Assembly (NCBI RefSeq): GCF_001894825.1
Contig: NZ_BCWY01000040.1
Location: 20,378-84,377 of the forward strand
Source of the DNA: Rhodococcus jostii NBRC 16295
GTDB taxonomy: Bacteria > Actinomycetota > Actinomycetes > Mycobacteriales > Mycobacteriaceae
Length of the DNA: 64,000 bases
Direction of reading: 5' to 3'
Part shown: in pieces, positions 54,475-63,128 of the stretch
How the letters are laid out: the number at the start of each line of letters is the position of its first letter
Position numbering within the stretch: the stretch's first letter is position 1
Made by a program: the position numbers and the translations under genes
The notes under the pieces: generated by a model
Databases searched by the model: none
Told to the model about the DNA's origin: nothing
What the model saw: the letters and a program-made list of their open reading frames with translations, nothing else

Positions 54475-55413
54475 TCATCGGGTGACGGGTTCGGCGGTGG
54501 TGAGGAGGCCGAGTTCGTCTCGTCGGGGCATGCCCTCCCAGTCACCGGACACGGTGCACGCGAATGCCCCGACCGTCACCGCGGTCTTCAGCCTGTCGAG
54601 GGGTGATTCTCCGGCGAGTCGTTCGGCGATGTAGCCGGCGACGAATCCGTCTCCGGCCCCGACGGAGTCGACCGCGGTCACGGGCACGGCGGGAAGGGAG
54701 AACGTCTCTCCGTCGATGAGTGCGAGGCACCCCTGCTCGCCCAGTTTCAGGACGCTGTCGCGGGGGCCGAGATCGCGGATGCGGGCGACGAGTTCGGCGG
54801 GAGTGCCCTCCCCCACTGCGATCGCGGCCTCCTCCTCACCCGCGAAGACGATGTCCGACAGTTCGATCAGCTCACGGAAGACCGGTCCCGCTTCCGCCGG
54901 GGACCACAGCGCGCGACGGTAGTTGAGATCGAACGACACCGGAATGCCCAGTGCGCGTGCCCGTTCGACGCAGTGCAGGGTGGTCTTCCTGGCCGTGTCG
55001 GAGAGGGCGGGCGTGATGCCGGTGACGTGCAGCAGGGACGCCGAGCGGAGGCGGTCGTCGGCGACGTCCGACGTCGCGAGCCGCGATCCGGCGCTGCCGG
55101 TCCGGTAGTACCAGACGCGGGTGGCGGTGGCGGTTCGCCGTTCCTTCACCATCAGTCCGGTCGGCGCATCCGGGTCGCGGATGATGTCGGCGGCGATTCC
55201 CTCGGCCCGGAGTTCACGTTCGATCAGGTCGCCCAGGCTGTCCCGGCCGACGCGTCCGATCCAGGTGACGTCGACACCGAGTCGTCGCAGTGCGATCGCG
55301 AAATTCGTTTCTGCGCCGCCGATTCCCAGATGGAGCGTCGACGTGTGGGCGAGCGCCCCGGTGTCCACCGCCCGGGTGAGAGCCATCGTCTCGCCGAGGG
55401 TCAGCACCGTCAT
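54475..55413 (-). CDS. kdgK: PfkB-family sugar kinase, probable 2-keto-3-deoxygluconate kinase
   Basis: 312 residues from ATG 55413, overlapping the aldolase stop by one base (TGATG). GGAETNFAIALRRLG and the anion-hole/base motif DSVGAGDGFVAGY are standard for ribokinase-type sugar kinases; YYRTGSAGSRL matches KDG kinases. Gives KDPG for the aldolase encoded just upstream. Confidence 0.87.
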   Translation of the reverse strand: MTVLTLGETMALTRAVDTGALAHTSTLHLGIGGAETNFAIALRRLGVDVTWIGRVGRDSLGDLIERELRAEGIAADIIRDPDAPTGLMVKERRTATATRVWYYRTGSAGSRLATSDVADDRLRSASLLHVTGITPALSDTARKTTLHCVERARALGIPVSFDLNYRRALWSPAEAGPVFRELIELSDIVFAGEEEAAIAVGEGTPAELVARIRDLGPRDSVLKLGEQGCLALIDGETFSLPAVPVTAVDSVGAGDGFVAGYIAERLAGESPLDRLKTAVTVGAFACTVSGDWEGMPRRDELGLLTTAEPVTR

Positions 55414-56027
55414 CACGCGACCGCCAGCCCGGCAACGACGTCGCCGAGGCGTCGGCATCGTTCGGCGAGCTGCCCGAGGTCGCCGCCGCGGAGTGCGTCG
55501 CCGATCAGGGGACCACCGAGGCTGACGGCGGCCGCGCCGGCCGCGATCCATGCGGGGACGCCCTCGATTCCCACCCCACCCGAGGGGACCACCTGGATGT
55601 CGGGGAACGGTCCGCGCAGGTGCCCGATGTACGCCGGCCCGACGACCGACGCCGGGAACAGCTTCACGGCGGTCGCGCCCGCGTTCCATCCGTTCCACAG
55701 CTCGGTCGGGGTGAGTCCGCCCGGGTAGATGGGGATTCCCGCACGGACGGCGGTGGCGATGACGTCGAGGTCGGTCGTCGGGGTCACGAGGAAGTCGGCA
55801 CCCAGGTCGAGTGCGGCGCGCGCCTGGTCGACGGTGGTGATCGTTCCGACGCCGATCTCGACGCCGTCGGGCGCACCCTCTCGGATCGCGCCGAGGGACT
55901 CGAGGGTTCCCGGCGTGCTCATCGTCAGCTCGACGGCACGCACGCCGTTCTCGGCGAGGACGTTCACCACCGGGGCGTACAGATCGGCATGTGCGGCACG
56001 GAGAACCGCGATGACGGAGGAGGTCAT
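55413..56027 (-). CDS. eda: KDPG/KHG aldolase
   Basis: 204 residues. Schiff-base Lys122 in AVKLFPAS and Glu33 in AVELTMSTPG are conserved, with GVGTITTVDQA and VPSGGVGIE for phosphate binding. Cleaves 2-keto-3-deoxy-6-phosphogluconate into pyruvate and glyceraldehyde 3-phosphate. Overlaps the MFS stop by 4 bp. Completes the mannonate to KDG to KDPG route in this operon. Confidence 0.92.
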   Translation of the reverse strand: MTSSVIAVLRAAHADLYAPVVNVLAENGVRAVELTMSTPGTLESLGAIREGAPDGVEIGVGTITTVDQARAALDLGADFLVTPTTDLDVIATAVRAGIPIYPGGLTPTELWNGWNAGATAVKLFPASVVGPAYIGHLRGPFPDIQVVPSGGVGIEGVPAWIAAGAAAVSLGGPLIGDALRGGDLGQLAERCRRLGDVVAGLAVA

Positions 56028-57403
56028 GCCGCCGTCACCTCACGGTCGGTGGCGTTGGCGGCCAGCGTGAGGTCGCGGTCGCGGGTTTCCGGTGCCATCG
56101 TCGAGGCGATCAGAACGGTCACGGCCATCACGATCATGTAGACCGCCACGGGGATCCAGGAGCCGGAGAAGGCGGTGACGAGGGCGGCACAGATCAGTGG
56201 TGCCACTCCGCCGCCGAAGATCGAGGCGAATTCACGTCCGAGAGTGACGCCGGCGTAGCGGTAGCGGGAGCCGAAGATCTCCGGAAAGTAGCTCATCGTG
56301 ACGCCGACCGCGCCCTGGCAGGCCAGGATGAAGCCGACGATCATCGCCATGGTGATCAACAGGTGGGAGCCGGTGTTCAGGGCCAGGAAGGTCGGCACGG
56401 GCAGGATGATGAGGGCGATCACGATCGAGATGTACACCGGCTTGCGGCCCACCCGATCCGACAGACGACCGAAGCCGTACGCGGCGATTCCGCCGCAGAT
56501 GGCGCCGACCAGGAGCACCTTGGGAATGAACGTGGGATCGACGTGCACGTCGTTCTTGAGGTACGACGCCATGAAGACCTGGTAGGTGTACGACTGCGCG
56601 CTGATGCCGATGGTCATGAACATGACGATGAACAGCGGCTTCTTCCCGTTCGCGAAGATCTCCTTGACGGGTGTCTTCGGAACGTGGTGCTGCTCCTTCA
56701 GTTCCTGGAACACCGGGCTCTCGTTGAGCTTGCGACGGATGATGAATGCGGCGACGGTGACGAGCAGACTGCTGATGAAGACGAGACGCCAACCCCAGGA
56801 CATGAGCTGCTCTTCCGGCAGGAGCTGCGCGGCGATCCACGCGACTGCGCCGAGGGCCGTGCCCAGCGCGGCTCCGGTCATCACCAGGGCGGCGAGGCGG
56901 CCTCGCCTGCCTATCTGCGCGGTCTCCGTCAGAAGGGTTGCACCACCGGACTGTTCGGCTCCCGCGCCGAAGCCCTGGAAGAATCGGCACGCGACGAGGA
57001 GAGCGGGGGCGAGCAGCCCCACCTGGCTGTAGGTCGGCAGCAGCCCGATCCCCAGTGTCGCGCCGCCCATCAGCATCAGCGTCGCGACGAGCACCCACTT
57101 GCGGCCGAGACGCTCTCCGTAACGCGAGAAGAACAGGCCGCCGAGCGGCCGGGCGAGGAACCCGACGGCGTAGGCGCTGAAGCTCGCGAGGATGCCGGCG
57201 GCGGGTGAGATGTTCGGGAAGAAGAGGGTGTTGAAGATCAGCGCCGACGCGGTGCCGTAGATGACGAAGTCGTACTGTTCGAGCGTGGTGCCGATGAGTC
57301 CCGCCCACGCCGCCCGGCGGACCGCGGACGGGTCTGCCTGGGGTGTGCCGCCTGCGCGGCCGGGTGTTTTCGGGTTCACCGTGGGGTCGAGTGTAGTGTC
57401 CAT
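56024..57403 (-). CDS. MFS transporter (metabolite:H+ symporter family), sugar-acid uptake
   Basis: 459 residues from ATG 57403 (GGAGG 5 bp upstream; a second ATG at 57415 overlaps that RBS). Twelve helices; GTTLEQYDFVIYGTASALIF and RPLGGLFFSRYGERLGRKWVL are typical of the MHS branch (ShiA/KgtP/ProP-like), and GRLSDRVGRKPVYI is the second-half signature. Probably imports the acid used by the operon. Confidence 0.9.
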   Translation of the reverse strand: MDTTLDPTVNPKTPGRAGGTPQADPSAVRRAAWAGLIGTTLEQYDFVIYGTASALIFNTLFFPNISPAAGILASFSAYAVGFLARPLGGLFFSRYGERLGRKWVLVATLMLMGGATLGIGLLPTYSQVGLLAPALLVACRFFQGFGAGAEQSGGATLLTETAQIGRRGRLAALVMTGAALGTALGAVAWIAAQLLPEEQLMSWGWRLVFISSLLVTVAAFIIRRKLNESPVFQELKEQHHVPKTPVKEIFANGKKPLFIVMFMTIGISAQSYTYQVFMASYLKNDVHVDPTFIPKVLLVGAICGGIAAYGFGRLSDRVGRKPVYISIVIALIILPVPTFLALNTGSHLLITMAMIVGFILACQGAVGVTMSYFPEIFGSRYRYAGVTLGREFASIFGGGVAPLICAALVTAFSGSWIPVAVYMIVMAVTVLIASTMAPETRDRDLTLAANATDREVTAA

Positions 57404-57454
57404 GGATTCCTCCATTGGTGGTTCCCGGAAATTCCGGGCAGGGGGGTGAGAGTG

Positions 57455-58990
57455 TCAGATGGTCGCTCTGGACTGCAGCGGAGCGGTGGTCCCGAACTCC
57501 GGGACCGGGTCGGACGCTTCGCCGGCGGCGACTGCCGGTCCGTGGCGGACGATGATGTCGAGGAAGTCGGCGATCCGCGAGACGAACTCGGTGTGTGACG
57601 CGAGAGTGCTGGGAAACAGGCCTCCGTGGAGGAACACGGAGCGAACGAATTCTGTTGTGGACGTGGCATTGTCGGCCATTCCTGCCAGGCGCGGTCGAGC
57701 GGGGTCGGTCATGGATCGTGCGTGGGGGCCGGGATCGAATCCGGGCAGTGGGGCGATGCAGGCGAGGTACGCCGCCACAGTCAGAGCCAGGTAGTGCGGG
57801 ACGTCACCCCGGCCGAGGTGTTCGAGTGCGGGGATCGGGATGCGCTGCGCGAGTTTGACCGATCCGTCGGAGCCGACCTGCGAGGTGCGATGCCCCAGAG
57901 CGGTATTGGACCACCGCGAGAAGAGTTGCCGGATGTAGTCGTCCGTGTCCACCGATTCGGGAACGGTCACCGTCGGCAGGTATTCGTCGCACAGGATCCG
58001 GCGCGCCGCGTCCTCGACGAACGGCTGCGCCACGGACTCGGGGATGGTGGCGCGTCCGTCGAGTGCGCCGAGGTAGGCGATGAGCGAGTGCGTTCCGTTG
58101 AGCAACCGGACCTTCATCAGTTCGTACGGCTCGACGTCGTCGGTGAAGAGCGCGCCGCCGTGCTCCCACGCGGGACGACCGGCGGCGAAGTTCTCCTCCA
58201 TGACCCACATCGTGAATGGTTCGGCGGGGACGGCGATCGTGTCCCGCACCCCGAGGTGGGTCAGTGCCGTCTCGTTGTACCGGTCCGAACCGGAGGGCAC
58301 GATACGGTCCACCATCGAGTTGGGGAACGTGACCGACGAATCCATCCAGGTCAGTGTCTCGTCGCGGGCCGGTGCCGGGAACGTGCCGACGAATTCGCGC
58401 ACCAGCCGTTCGGTCTGGCGGCCGTTGGCGAGCAGGTTGTCGCAGCTGAGGATGGTGACGGGAGCGCCGTGCGTGCTCGCCCGCAGGGCCAGTCCGCGGG
58501 CGATCTGTCCGATCGTGGTGCGGGGCGTCCGCGCCTCGGCGAGGTCCCGGCGGACGGCGTCGGAGACGAGGTCGAGGGATCCGGTCTCCGGGGACACGGT
58601 GTAGCCGTGTTCGGTCACCGTGATCGTCACGATCTTCGTCGCCGGGTCGGCGATCGCGAAGACGACGGGCTCCGGATCCTGTTCGGCCACCAGGGTTCCG
58701 GTATGCGAACCGGGAACACTGACGCGGGATCCGCCGGGCGAGATCTCGACGACGCTGTAGAGGAGGTCCTGCGCCGTCATGGTGTCGGCGACGGTGCGCG
58801 AGCGGCTCGCGACACCGAGGATTCCCCACGGTCCGGGTTCGCGTTCCATCGCCAGCGCCGTGTAGACGGCCTGGTGGGCGCGGTGGAAGTTGCCGAGCCC
58901 CAGGTGCACGATTCCGGTGCCGTCCGGCACCCGCCGGTGAATCAATGCCGCGGCAGGAACATTTCGGCGTGAGAGGGAGTGTTCGGTCAT
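57455..58990 (-). CDS. mannitol dehydrogenase-family polyol/fructuronate reductase
   Basis: 511 residues from ATG 58990, 5 bp after the mannonate dehydratase stop. HLGLGNFHRAHQAVYT binds NAD; SCDNLLANGRQTERL and KVRLLNGTHSLIAYLG (catalytic Lys and N-x-x-H) are diagnostic of long-chain mannitol dehydrogenases. In a mannonate context it is best read as fructuronate reductase (UxuB-like: D-fructuronate to D-mannonate); mannitol or arabinitol oxidation is possible. Confidence 0.9.
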   Translation of the reverse strand: MTEHSLSRRNVPAAALIHRRVPDGTGIVHLGLGNFHRAHQAVYTALAMEREPGPWGILGVASRSRTVADTMTAQDLLYSVVEISPGGSRVSVPGSHTGTLVAEQDPEPVVFAIADPATKIVTITVTEHGYTVSPETGSLDLVSDAVRRDLAEARTPRTTIGQIARGLALRASTHGAPVTILSCDNLLANGRQTERLVREFVGTFPAPARDETLTWMDSSVTFPNSMVDRIVPSGSDRYNETALTHLGVRDTIAVPAEPFTMWVMEENFAAGRPAWEHGGALFTDDVEPYELMKVRLLNGTHSLIAYLGALDGRATIPESVAQPFVEDAARRILCDEYLPTVTVPESVDTDDYIRQLFSRWSNTALGHRTSQVGSDGSVKLAQRIPIPALEHLGRGDVPHYLALTVAAYLACIAPLPGFDPGPHARSMTDPARPRLAGMADNATSTTEFVRSVFLHGGLFPSTLASHTEFVSRIADFLDIIVRHGPAVAAGEASDPVPEFGTTAPLQSRATI

Positions 58991-58995
58991 GCTCG

Positions 58996-60213
58996 TCACC
59001 AATCCGTCATGGAGCCGTCGCGGCGCCGGGCGACCGGGAGGTAGGCCTGTTCGTAGGGGTACTTCGCCGCGAGTTCCTCATTCATCGTCACTCCGACACC
59101 CGGTACGTCACCCGGGGTGAGGTGACCGTCCGCGAAGGACCACGCGTGCGGGAAGACCTCGCTGACCAGCGGGTCGTAACCCATGTACTCCTGGATTCCG
59201 AAGTTCGGCGTCGCCAGTCCGAGGTGCAGGCTCGCGCCCAGGGAGATCGGCGAGACGTCCGACGGGCCGTGCGGACCGCCACGCACCTGATACACCTCGG
59301 CGAGCGCGAAGATCTTGCGGACGTGGCTGATTCCGCCGGCGTGGACGATGGCCACGCGGATGAAGTCGATCAGTTGTTCGGTGATCAGGTGCTGGCAGTC
59401 CCAGATCGTGTTGAAGACTTCGCCGATCGCCAAGGGTGTCGTGGTGTGGTTGCGCACCAGACGCAGCGCATCCTGGTTCTCGGCCGGCGTGACGTCCTCG
59501 AGCCAGAACAGATTCACGTGTTCCACCGACTTCCCCAGCCGCGCAGCCTGCTGCGGTGTGAGTCGATGGTGGGCGTCGTGGAGCAACTTGAGGTCGGGGC
59601 CGACGTGCTCGCGCACGGTCTCGAGGATCCGGGGTGCGTGATTGAGGTACGCGTCGGTGTCCCACACTTCCTCCACGGGAAGGGCGCCGCGGCTGGCGGG
59701 TTCGTATCCCGACGCCCCCTGGTGCACGCCGTACACCGACTCCAGACCGGGGACCCCGGACTGCACGCGAATAGCTTGAAAGCCCCTCTCGCGCGTGGCG
59801 TCGACGGAGTCGAGCAGAGCGGGCGCGTCCCACCCCGTCGCGTGGGTGTACGACAGGACGCGGTCACGCACCGCGCCGCCCAGCAGCTGGTAGACGGGTT
59901 GGCCGAGGGTCTTGCCCTTGATGTCCCAGAGCGCGACGTCGACGGCCCCGATCGCGGCCATGGTGACCGGCCCGCGGCGCCAGTACACCCCGCGGTAGAG
60001 GTACTGCCAGGTGTCCTCGATCCGTGACGCATCACGCCCGATCAGCAACGGGGCGACGTGATCTCGGAGATACGATGCGACGGACAGTTCGCGGCCGTTG
60101 AGCGTCGCGTCACCGTATCCGACGACGCCGTCGGCGGTGGTGATCTTGAGGGTGACGAAGTTGCGGGTGGGGCTGCAGATCAGCACGTCCGCGGCGATGA
60201 TCTTGTCGGTCAT
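58996..60213 (-). CDS. manD: D-mannonate dehydratase, enolase superfamily
   Basis: 405 residues from ATG 60213. Metal ligands D213 (LHDAHH), E239 (WLEDVTP) and E265 (IGEVFN), with H215, correspond to D210, E236, E262 and H212 of characterised ManD enzymes; R149/VQSG loop and [14 protein letters not shown] are family features. Dehydrates D-mannonate, sometimes D-gluconate, to 2-keto-3-deoxygluconate. Start overlaps the previous stop by 4 bp. Low-activity ManD paralogues exist, so turnover is not guaranteed. Confidence 0.92.
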   Translation of the reverse strand: MTDKIIAADVLICSPTRNFVTLKITTADGVVGYGDATLNGRELSVASYLRDHVAPLLIGRDASRIEDTWQYLYRGVYWRRGPVTMAAIGAVDVALWDIKGKTLGQPVYQLLGGAVRDRVLSYTHATGWDAPALLDSVDATRERGFQAIRVQSGVPGLESVYGVHQGASGYEPASRGALPVEEVWDTDAYLNHAPRILETVREHVGPDLKLLHDAHHRLTPQQAARLGKSVEHVNLFWLEDVTPAENQDALRLVRNHTTTPLAIGEVFNTIWDCQHLITEQLIDFIRVAIVHAGGISHVRKIFALAEVYQVRGGPHGPSDVSPISLGASLHLGLATPNFGIQEYMGYDPLVSEVFPHAWSFADGHLTPGDVPGVGVTMNEELAAKYPYEQAYLPVARRRDGSMTDW

Positions 60214-61214
60214 GCTCGGGATCCTTTCGATCCGACGGCGGGAGCGACGACGTTCCGCAATTGTTCTCCGCGCGCGAGTCGAGTGATGTTGTCGGCGATG
60301 TCGTCGACGCGGCCGAGAAACGTCTGCCGCGACACCCCGGAAGAATGCGGTGTCATCATGATGTTGGGGAGTTCGGAGAACGGCAGCGCGCTGGGGGTGC
60401 CTCGACCGTCGGGTCCCGGGTAGTGGTACCAGACGTCGATGGCCGCAGCAGCGATGGTCGACGAGGACAGTGCGTCGAACAGGGCCTGTTCCTGGACGAG
60501 GGGACCGCGCCCGACGTTCACGAGCACACCGCCGCTGCCGAGTGCGCGCAGTTCTGCCGCGCCGATCATCCCCCGCGTCCGGTCGTCGAGTGGGGCGGAG
60601 ACCACGACCACATCGGATTCGGCGAGCAGGCGTTCGAGTCGGGACACGTCGGCGGCCCACTCCAGCCCTGCACTCGCGGCGTCGACGGTGCCGCGTCCGG
60701 TCACGGCCGCTCCGGTTGCGCCGAAGGCGCGGAACAGATTCCAGGTGGTCGTGCCGATGTGCCCGAAGCCCACGAAGCCCACTCGGGCACCCTGCAGCGA
60801 GTTCGACTGAGACAGGCGGTCGTCGTAGACCGACGTCGCCCACACCCCGCGCCGCAGGGCCGTGTCCTGAGCGAGGAAGCCGCGCCGGAGCATCACCGCG
60901 GCCGCCACGACGTACTCGGCGATCGAATTCTCGTGATGGAAGGTGTTCGCCACCAGCACGTCCGGTGCGAGCGCGTCGAATGCGATGTTGTCGGTGCCGG
61001 CTCCGGCGACGTGTACCAGCCGCAGCTTTTCCGCGGCCGACGCCATGACCGGTGTGAATTTTCCTCCGACGTAGACGTCGGCGTCGCGCAGATCTTCGGT
61101 CAGGGCCGCTTCGTCGAAGCTGCCGTGCCAGGACAGTTGCGCGTCGGCGGGGACGGCGTCGTCGAGGCGGGATCGGTGGGGAGTGAGGTTGCTGTCGGCA
61201 ACGACGATTTTCAT
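60210..61214 (-). CDS. D-isomer-specific 2-hydroxyacid dehydrogenase
   Basis: 334 residues. NAD motif GFGHIGTT, substrate Arg in NVGRGPLV, and catalytic His in [10 protein letters not shown]; the N-terminal half has the flipped Rossmann fold ([14 protein letters not shown]). Starts directly after the LacI stop. Could reduce glyoxylate, hydroxypyruvate or a 2-keto sugar acid; the operon suggests the last. Confidence 0.88.
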   Translation of the reverse strand: MKIVVADSNLTPHRSRLDDAVPADAQLSWHGSFDEAALTEDLRDADVYVGGKFTPVMASAAEKLRLVHVAGAGTDNIAFDALAPDVLVANTFHHENSIAEYVVAAAVMLRRGFLAQDTALRRGVWATSVYDDRLSQSNSLQGARVGFVGFGHIGTTTWNLFRAFGATGAAVTGRGTVDAASAGLEWAADVSRLERLLAESDVVVVSAPLDDRTRGMIGAAELRALGSGGVLVNVGRGPLVQEQALFDALSSSTIAAAAIDVWYHYPGPDGRGTPSALPFSELPNIMMTPHSSGVSRQTFLGRVDDIADNITRLARGEQLRNVVAPAVGSKGSRA

Positions 61215-62231
61215 CTAGCGGCTCTCTTTTCCGGGGCGAAACACTCGATCGTGCGCCGGGCCGGCCGATGCGCGGACGACGAGTTGGGTGGGGAGATGGA
61301 TTTCGCGGACGTCGGAGTCCGGTTCGCTCGCACGCTGGTACACCAGGTCGAGACTCAGCACGCCGGCTCGCGCCATGGGCACGTTGACGCTCGTGAGCGC
61401 GGGGTTGGCGAGTTCGGCCAGCGGTGAGTCGTCGATGCCGATGACGCTCAGGTCGTCCGGGACCGAGAAGCCCATCGCGCGGACGCCGTTCATCACGCCG
61501 ATCGCCATCGGATCGTTGTGTGTGATCACGGCGCTCGCACCGGTCGCGATCACGCTCGCGGCCGCGGCATGACCGCCCGCAAGGGTCTCCTGCTGCCAGC
61601 CGAGCAGGCTCAGCCGCATGTCGCGGGACTTGCAGAAGTCTTCGACCGCGGCGACGCGGCGCTGGTTCGACCAGGACTGCGGCGAGCCCTGGACGTACGC
61701 GAGGTGTTCGTGCCCGAGGGCGACGAGGTAGTCGATGGTCTGGCGAAGTCCGTCCTCGGAATCTGCCACGATGCAATCGCATTCGGGCGAGGACCGGTTG
61801 ACGAGCACCAGCGGGGTGTCGCCGGCGAGTTGCACGATGTCGGACGCGGGCAGTCGGGGGGCGCAGACGACGAGCGCGTCGACCCGGCCCTGCAACTCGC
61901 CGAGAACCTCACGCTCGCGATCGGCGCTGCCGTCCGTGTCGGTGAGGAGCACGGTCTGGCGCCGGTGCCAGCCCTGAGCCTGCGCTGCCTTCACGAAGCT
62001 CGCGAACACGGTGTGCCCGATGTCGGGCACCACGACAGCGACGGTGGTGGCGGTCGGTCGCACGGCATCGGTCCGTGTCGGTGACGCGGCCCGGTAGCCG
62101 ATCTCGTCGGCGACCGCGATGATCCTCGCGAGGGTGTCCGGTCCGATCCGGTCCGGGGCACTGAATGCCCGCGATGCGGTGGACAGGGAGACCCCTGCGC
62201 GTTGTGCGACCTCGGTCAAGGTGGGTGCCAC
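61215..62231 (-). CDS. LacI-family repressor of the sugar-acid operon
   Basis: 338 residues from GTG 62231 with GAGGCGG upstream. [21 protein letters not shown] is the LacI helix-turn-helix with hinge; residues from ~60 form the periplasmic-binding-like sensor ([19 protein letters not shown]). First gene of the operon, so it is autoregulated from the promoter at 62272-62300 that carries two TTGCGCAA operators. Confidence 0.92.
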   Translation of the reverse strand: MAPTLTEVAQRAGVSLSTASRAFSAPDRIGPDTLARIIAVADEIGYRAASPTRTDAVRPTATTVAVVVPDIGHTVFASFVKAAQAQGWHRRQTVLLTDTDGSADREREVLGELQGRVDALVVCAPRLPASDIVQLAGDTPLVLVNRSSPECDCIVADSEDGLRQTIDYLVALGHEHLAYVQGSPQSWSNQRRVAAVEDFCKSRDMRLSLLGWQQETLAGGHAAAASVIATGASAVITHNDPMAIGVMNGVRAMGFSVPDDLSVIGIDDSPLAELANPALTSVNVPMARAGVLSLDLVYQRASEPDSDVREIHLPTQLVVRASAGPAHDRVFRPGKESR

Positions 62232-62271
62232 GGTGCTACCGCCTCGCTGTTCGTTGTGACTGACAACACAC

Positions 62272-62312
62272 ACTATCCACAGCTTGCGCAAGCTTGTCAA
62301 CAAGTTGCGCAA
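62272..62312 (-). promoter_or_regulatory. sugar-acid operon promoter with twin LacI-type operators
   Basis: On the minus strand, TTGACA (62300-62295), a 17-bp spacer and GATAGT (62277-62272) make a promoter ~35 nt before the GTG. TTGCGCAA occurs at 62284-62291, in the spacer within the perfect palindrome AGCTTGCGCAAGCT, and again at 62305-62312 above the -35. The cores are 21 bp apart, two helical turns. Confidence 0.75.
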
Positions 62313-62341
62313 TACTTGCAGACGCGTTGTCACCGCACCGA

Positions 62342-63037
62342 TCAGGGATACAGCAGCGACAAGTGCCGATCGGATTCGAACAATGCGTCGCGATCGAACG
62401 TGGACGTCGAGGCCAGGAGTTCGTCCGCGCCGGTGCGGTCGGCCAGGCCGTCGAGCGCGACCCTCACCTGCTCCGGGGTGCCGTGGACCGACGTGGCGAT
62501 CGAGGTGTCGACCTGTTCGCGCAACCGCGGAGTCCACACCTGGTTGCCGATGTCCGCGACCGATTCGAGCGGCGGGAACTCGCCCGTCCGGCTCGATTGG
62601 GCCAGCGCCCAGGCCTCGGGAAGCAGCAGTTCACGGGCCCGATCCTCGTCCTCGGCGATCATCACCTCGAGCGAGATCACCACGTAGGGCGACCGATTTC
62701 CGGCGGACGGGACGAACTCCTCGCGGTACCGGTCGAGTTCGGGGACTCGGCCGGCGGCGCCGAGGATCGGCCCACCGACCACCACCGGCAGACCGGCCTT
62801 CGCGGCGACGTCGAGCCCGCGGCGGGTGGCGAGAACGAACATCGGCGGTGGACTCGTCACCTGCGGCCGGGCGGTCACCGCGGCCCTGCCCTCCAGGTAG
62901 CTCCGCACCTCGTCGAGGTCGTCGGCGAACGTGTCGGGAGCGTTGCGGTCGCGGCGCAACGCGTCGCGCACCGGCTTGGTGAATCCGAGTGACCGCCCGA
63001 CGCCCAGATCGATCCGGCCCGGATACATCGCCTCGAG
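62342..63037 (-). pseudogene. LLM-class flavin-dependent monooxygenase, 5' end lost to transposon insertion
   Basis: The frame ending at 62342 encodes LEAMYPGRIDLGVGRSLGFTKPV and VAAKAGLPVVVGGPIL, then a normal LLM (luciferase-like) C-terminus, but the ~100 N-terminal residues that should precede LEA(L)xPGRIDLGxGR are absent. In their place is the right end of a tnpB element. About 228 residues remain from the first internal ATG. Almost certainly inactive. Confidence 0.82.
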
Positions 63038-63128
63038 CTTGACGTCCTCTCGGCCGTGAACGACCGAGGTTCCCCTCGAGACTCGCGTCCCGAGGTTCCT
63101 GTTTCACCGACAGTCGCCACCCCACACT
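63020..63128 (-). ncRNA. putative omega-RNA (tnpB guide RNA) 3' region at the element right end
   Basis: Between the tnpB stop and the interrupted gene, the minus strand contains CCTCGGGACGCGAGTCTCGAGG and CCTCGG..CCGAGAGG complementary pairs, in the order usual for IS200/IS605 right ends, ending about GAGGACGTCAAGC near 63038. TnpB omega-RNAs are processed from this region and use ~16-20 nt of the flanking DNA as guide; here that would be the LLM gene from about 63037 downwards. Boundaries are estimates; the RNA may extend into the tnpB coding sequence. Confidence 0.4.

Noticed and set aside
60214..61782. N-terminal extension of the mannonate dehydratase frame
   Set aside because: Arg-rich shadow of the 2-hydroxyacid dehydrogenase and LacI genes; dehydratase homology and the overlapping start fix the gene at 60213.
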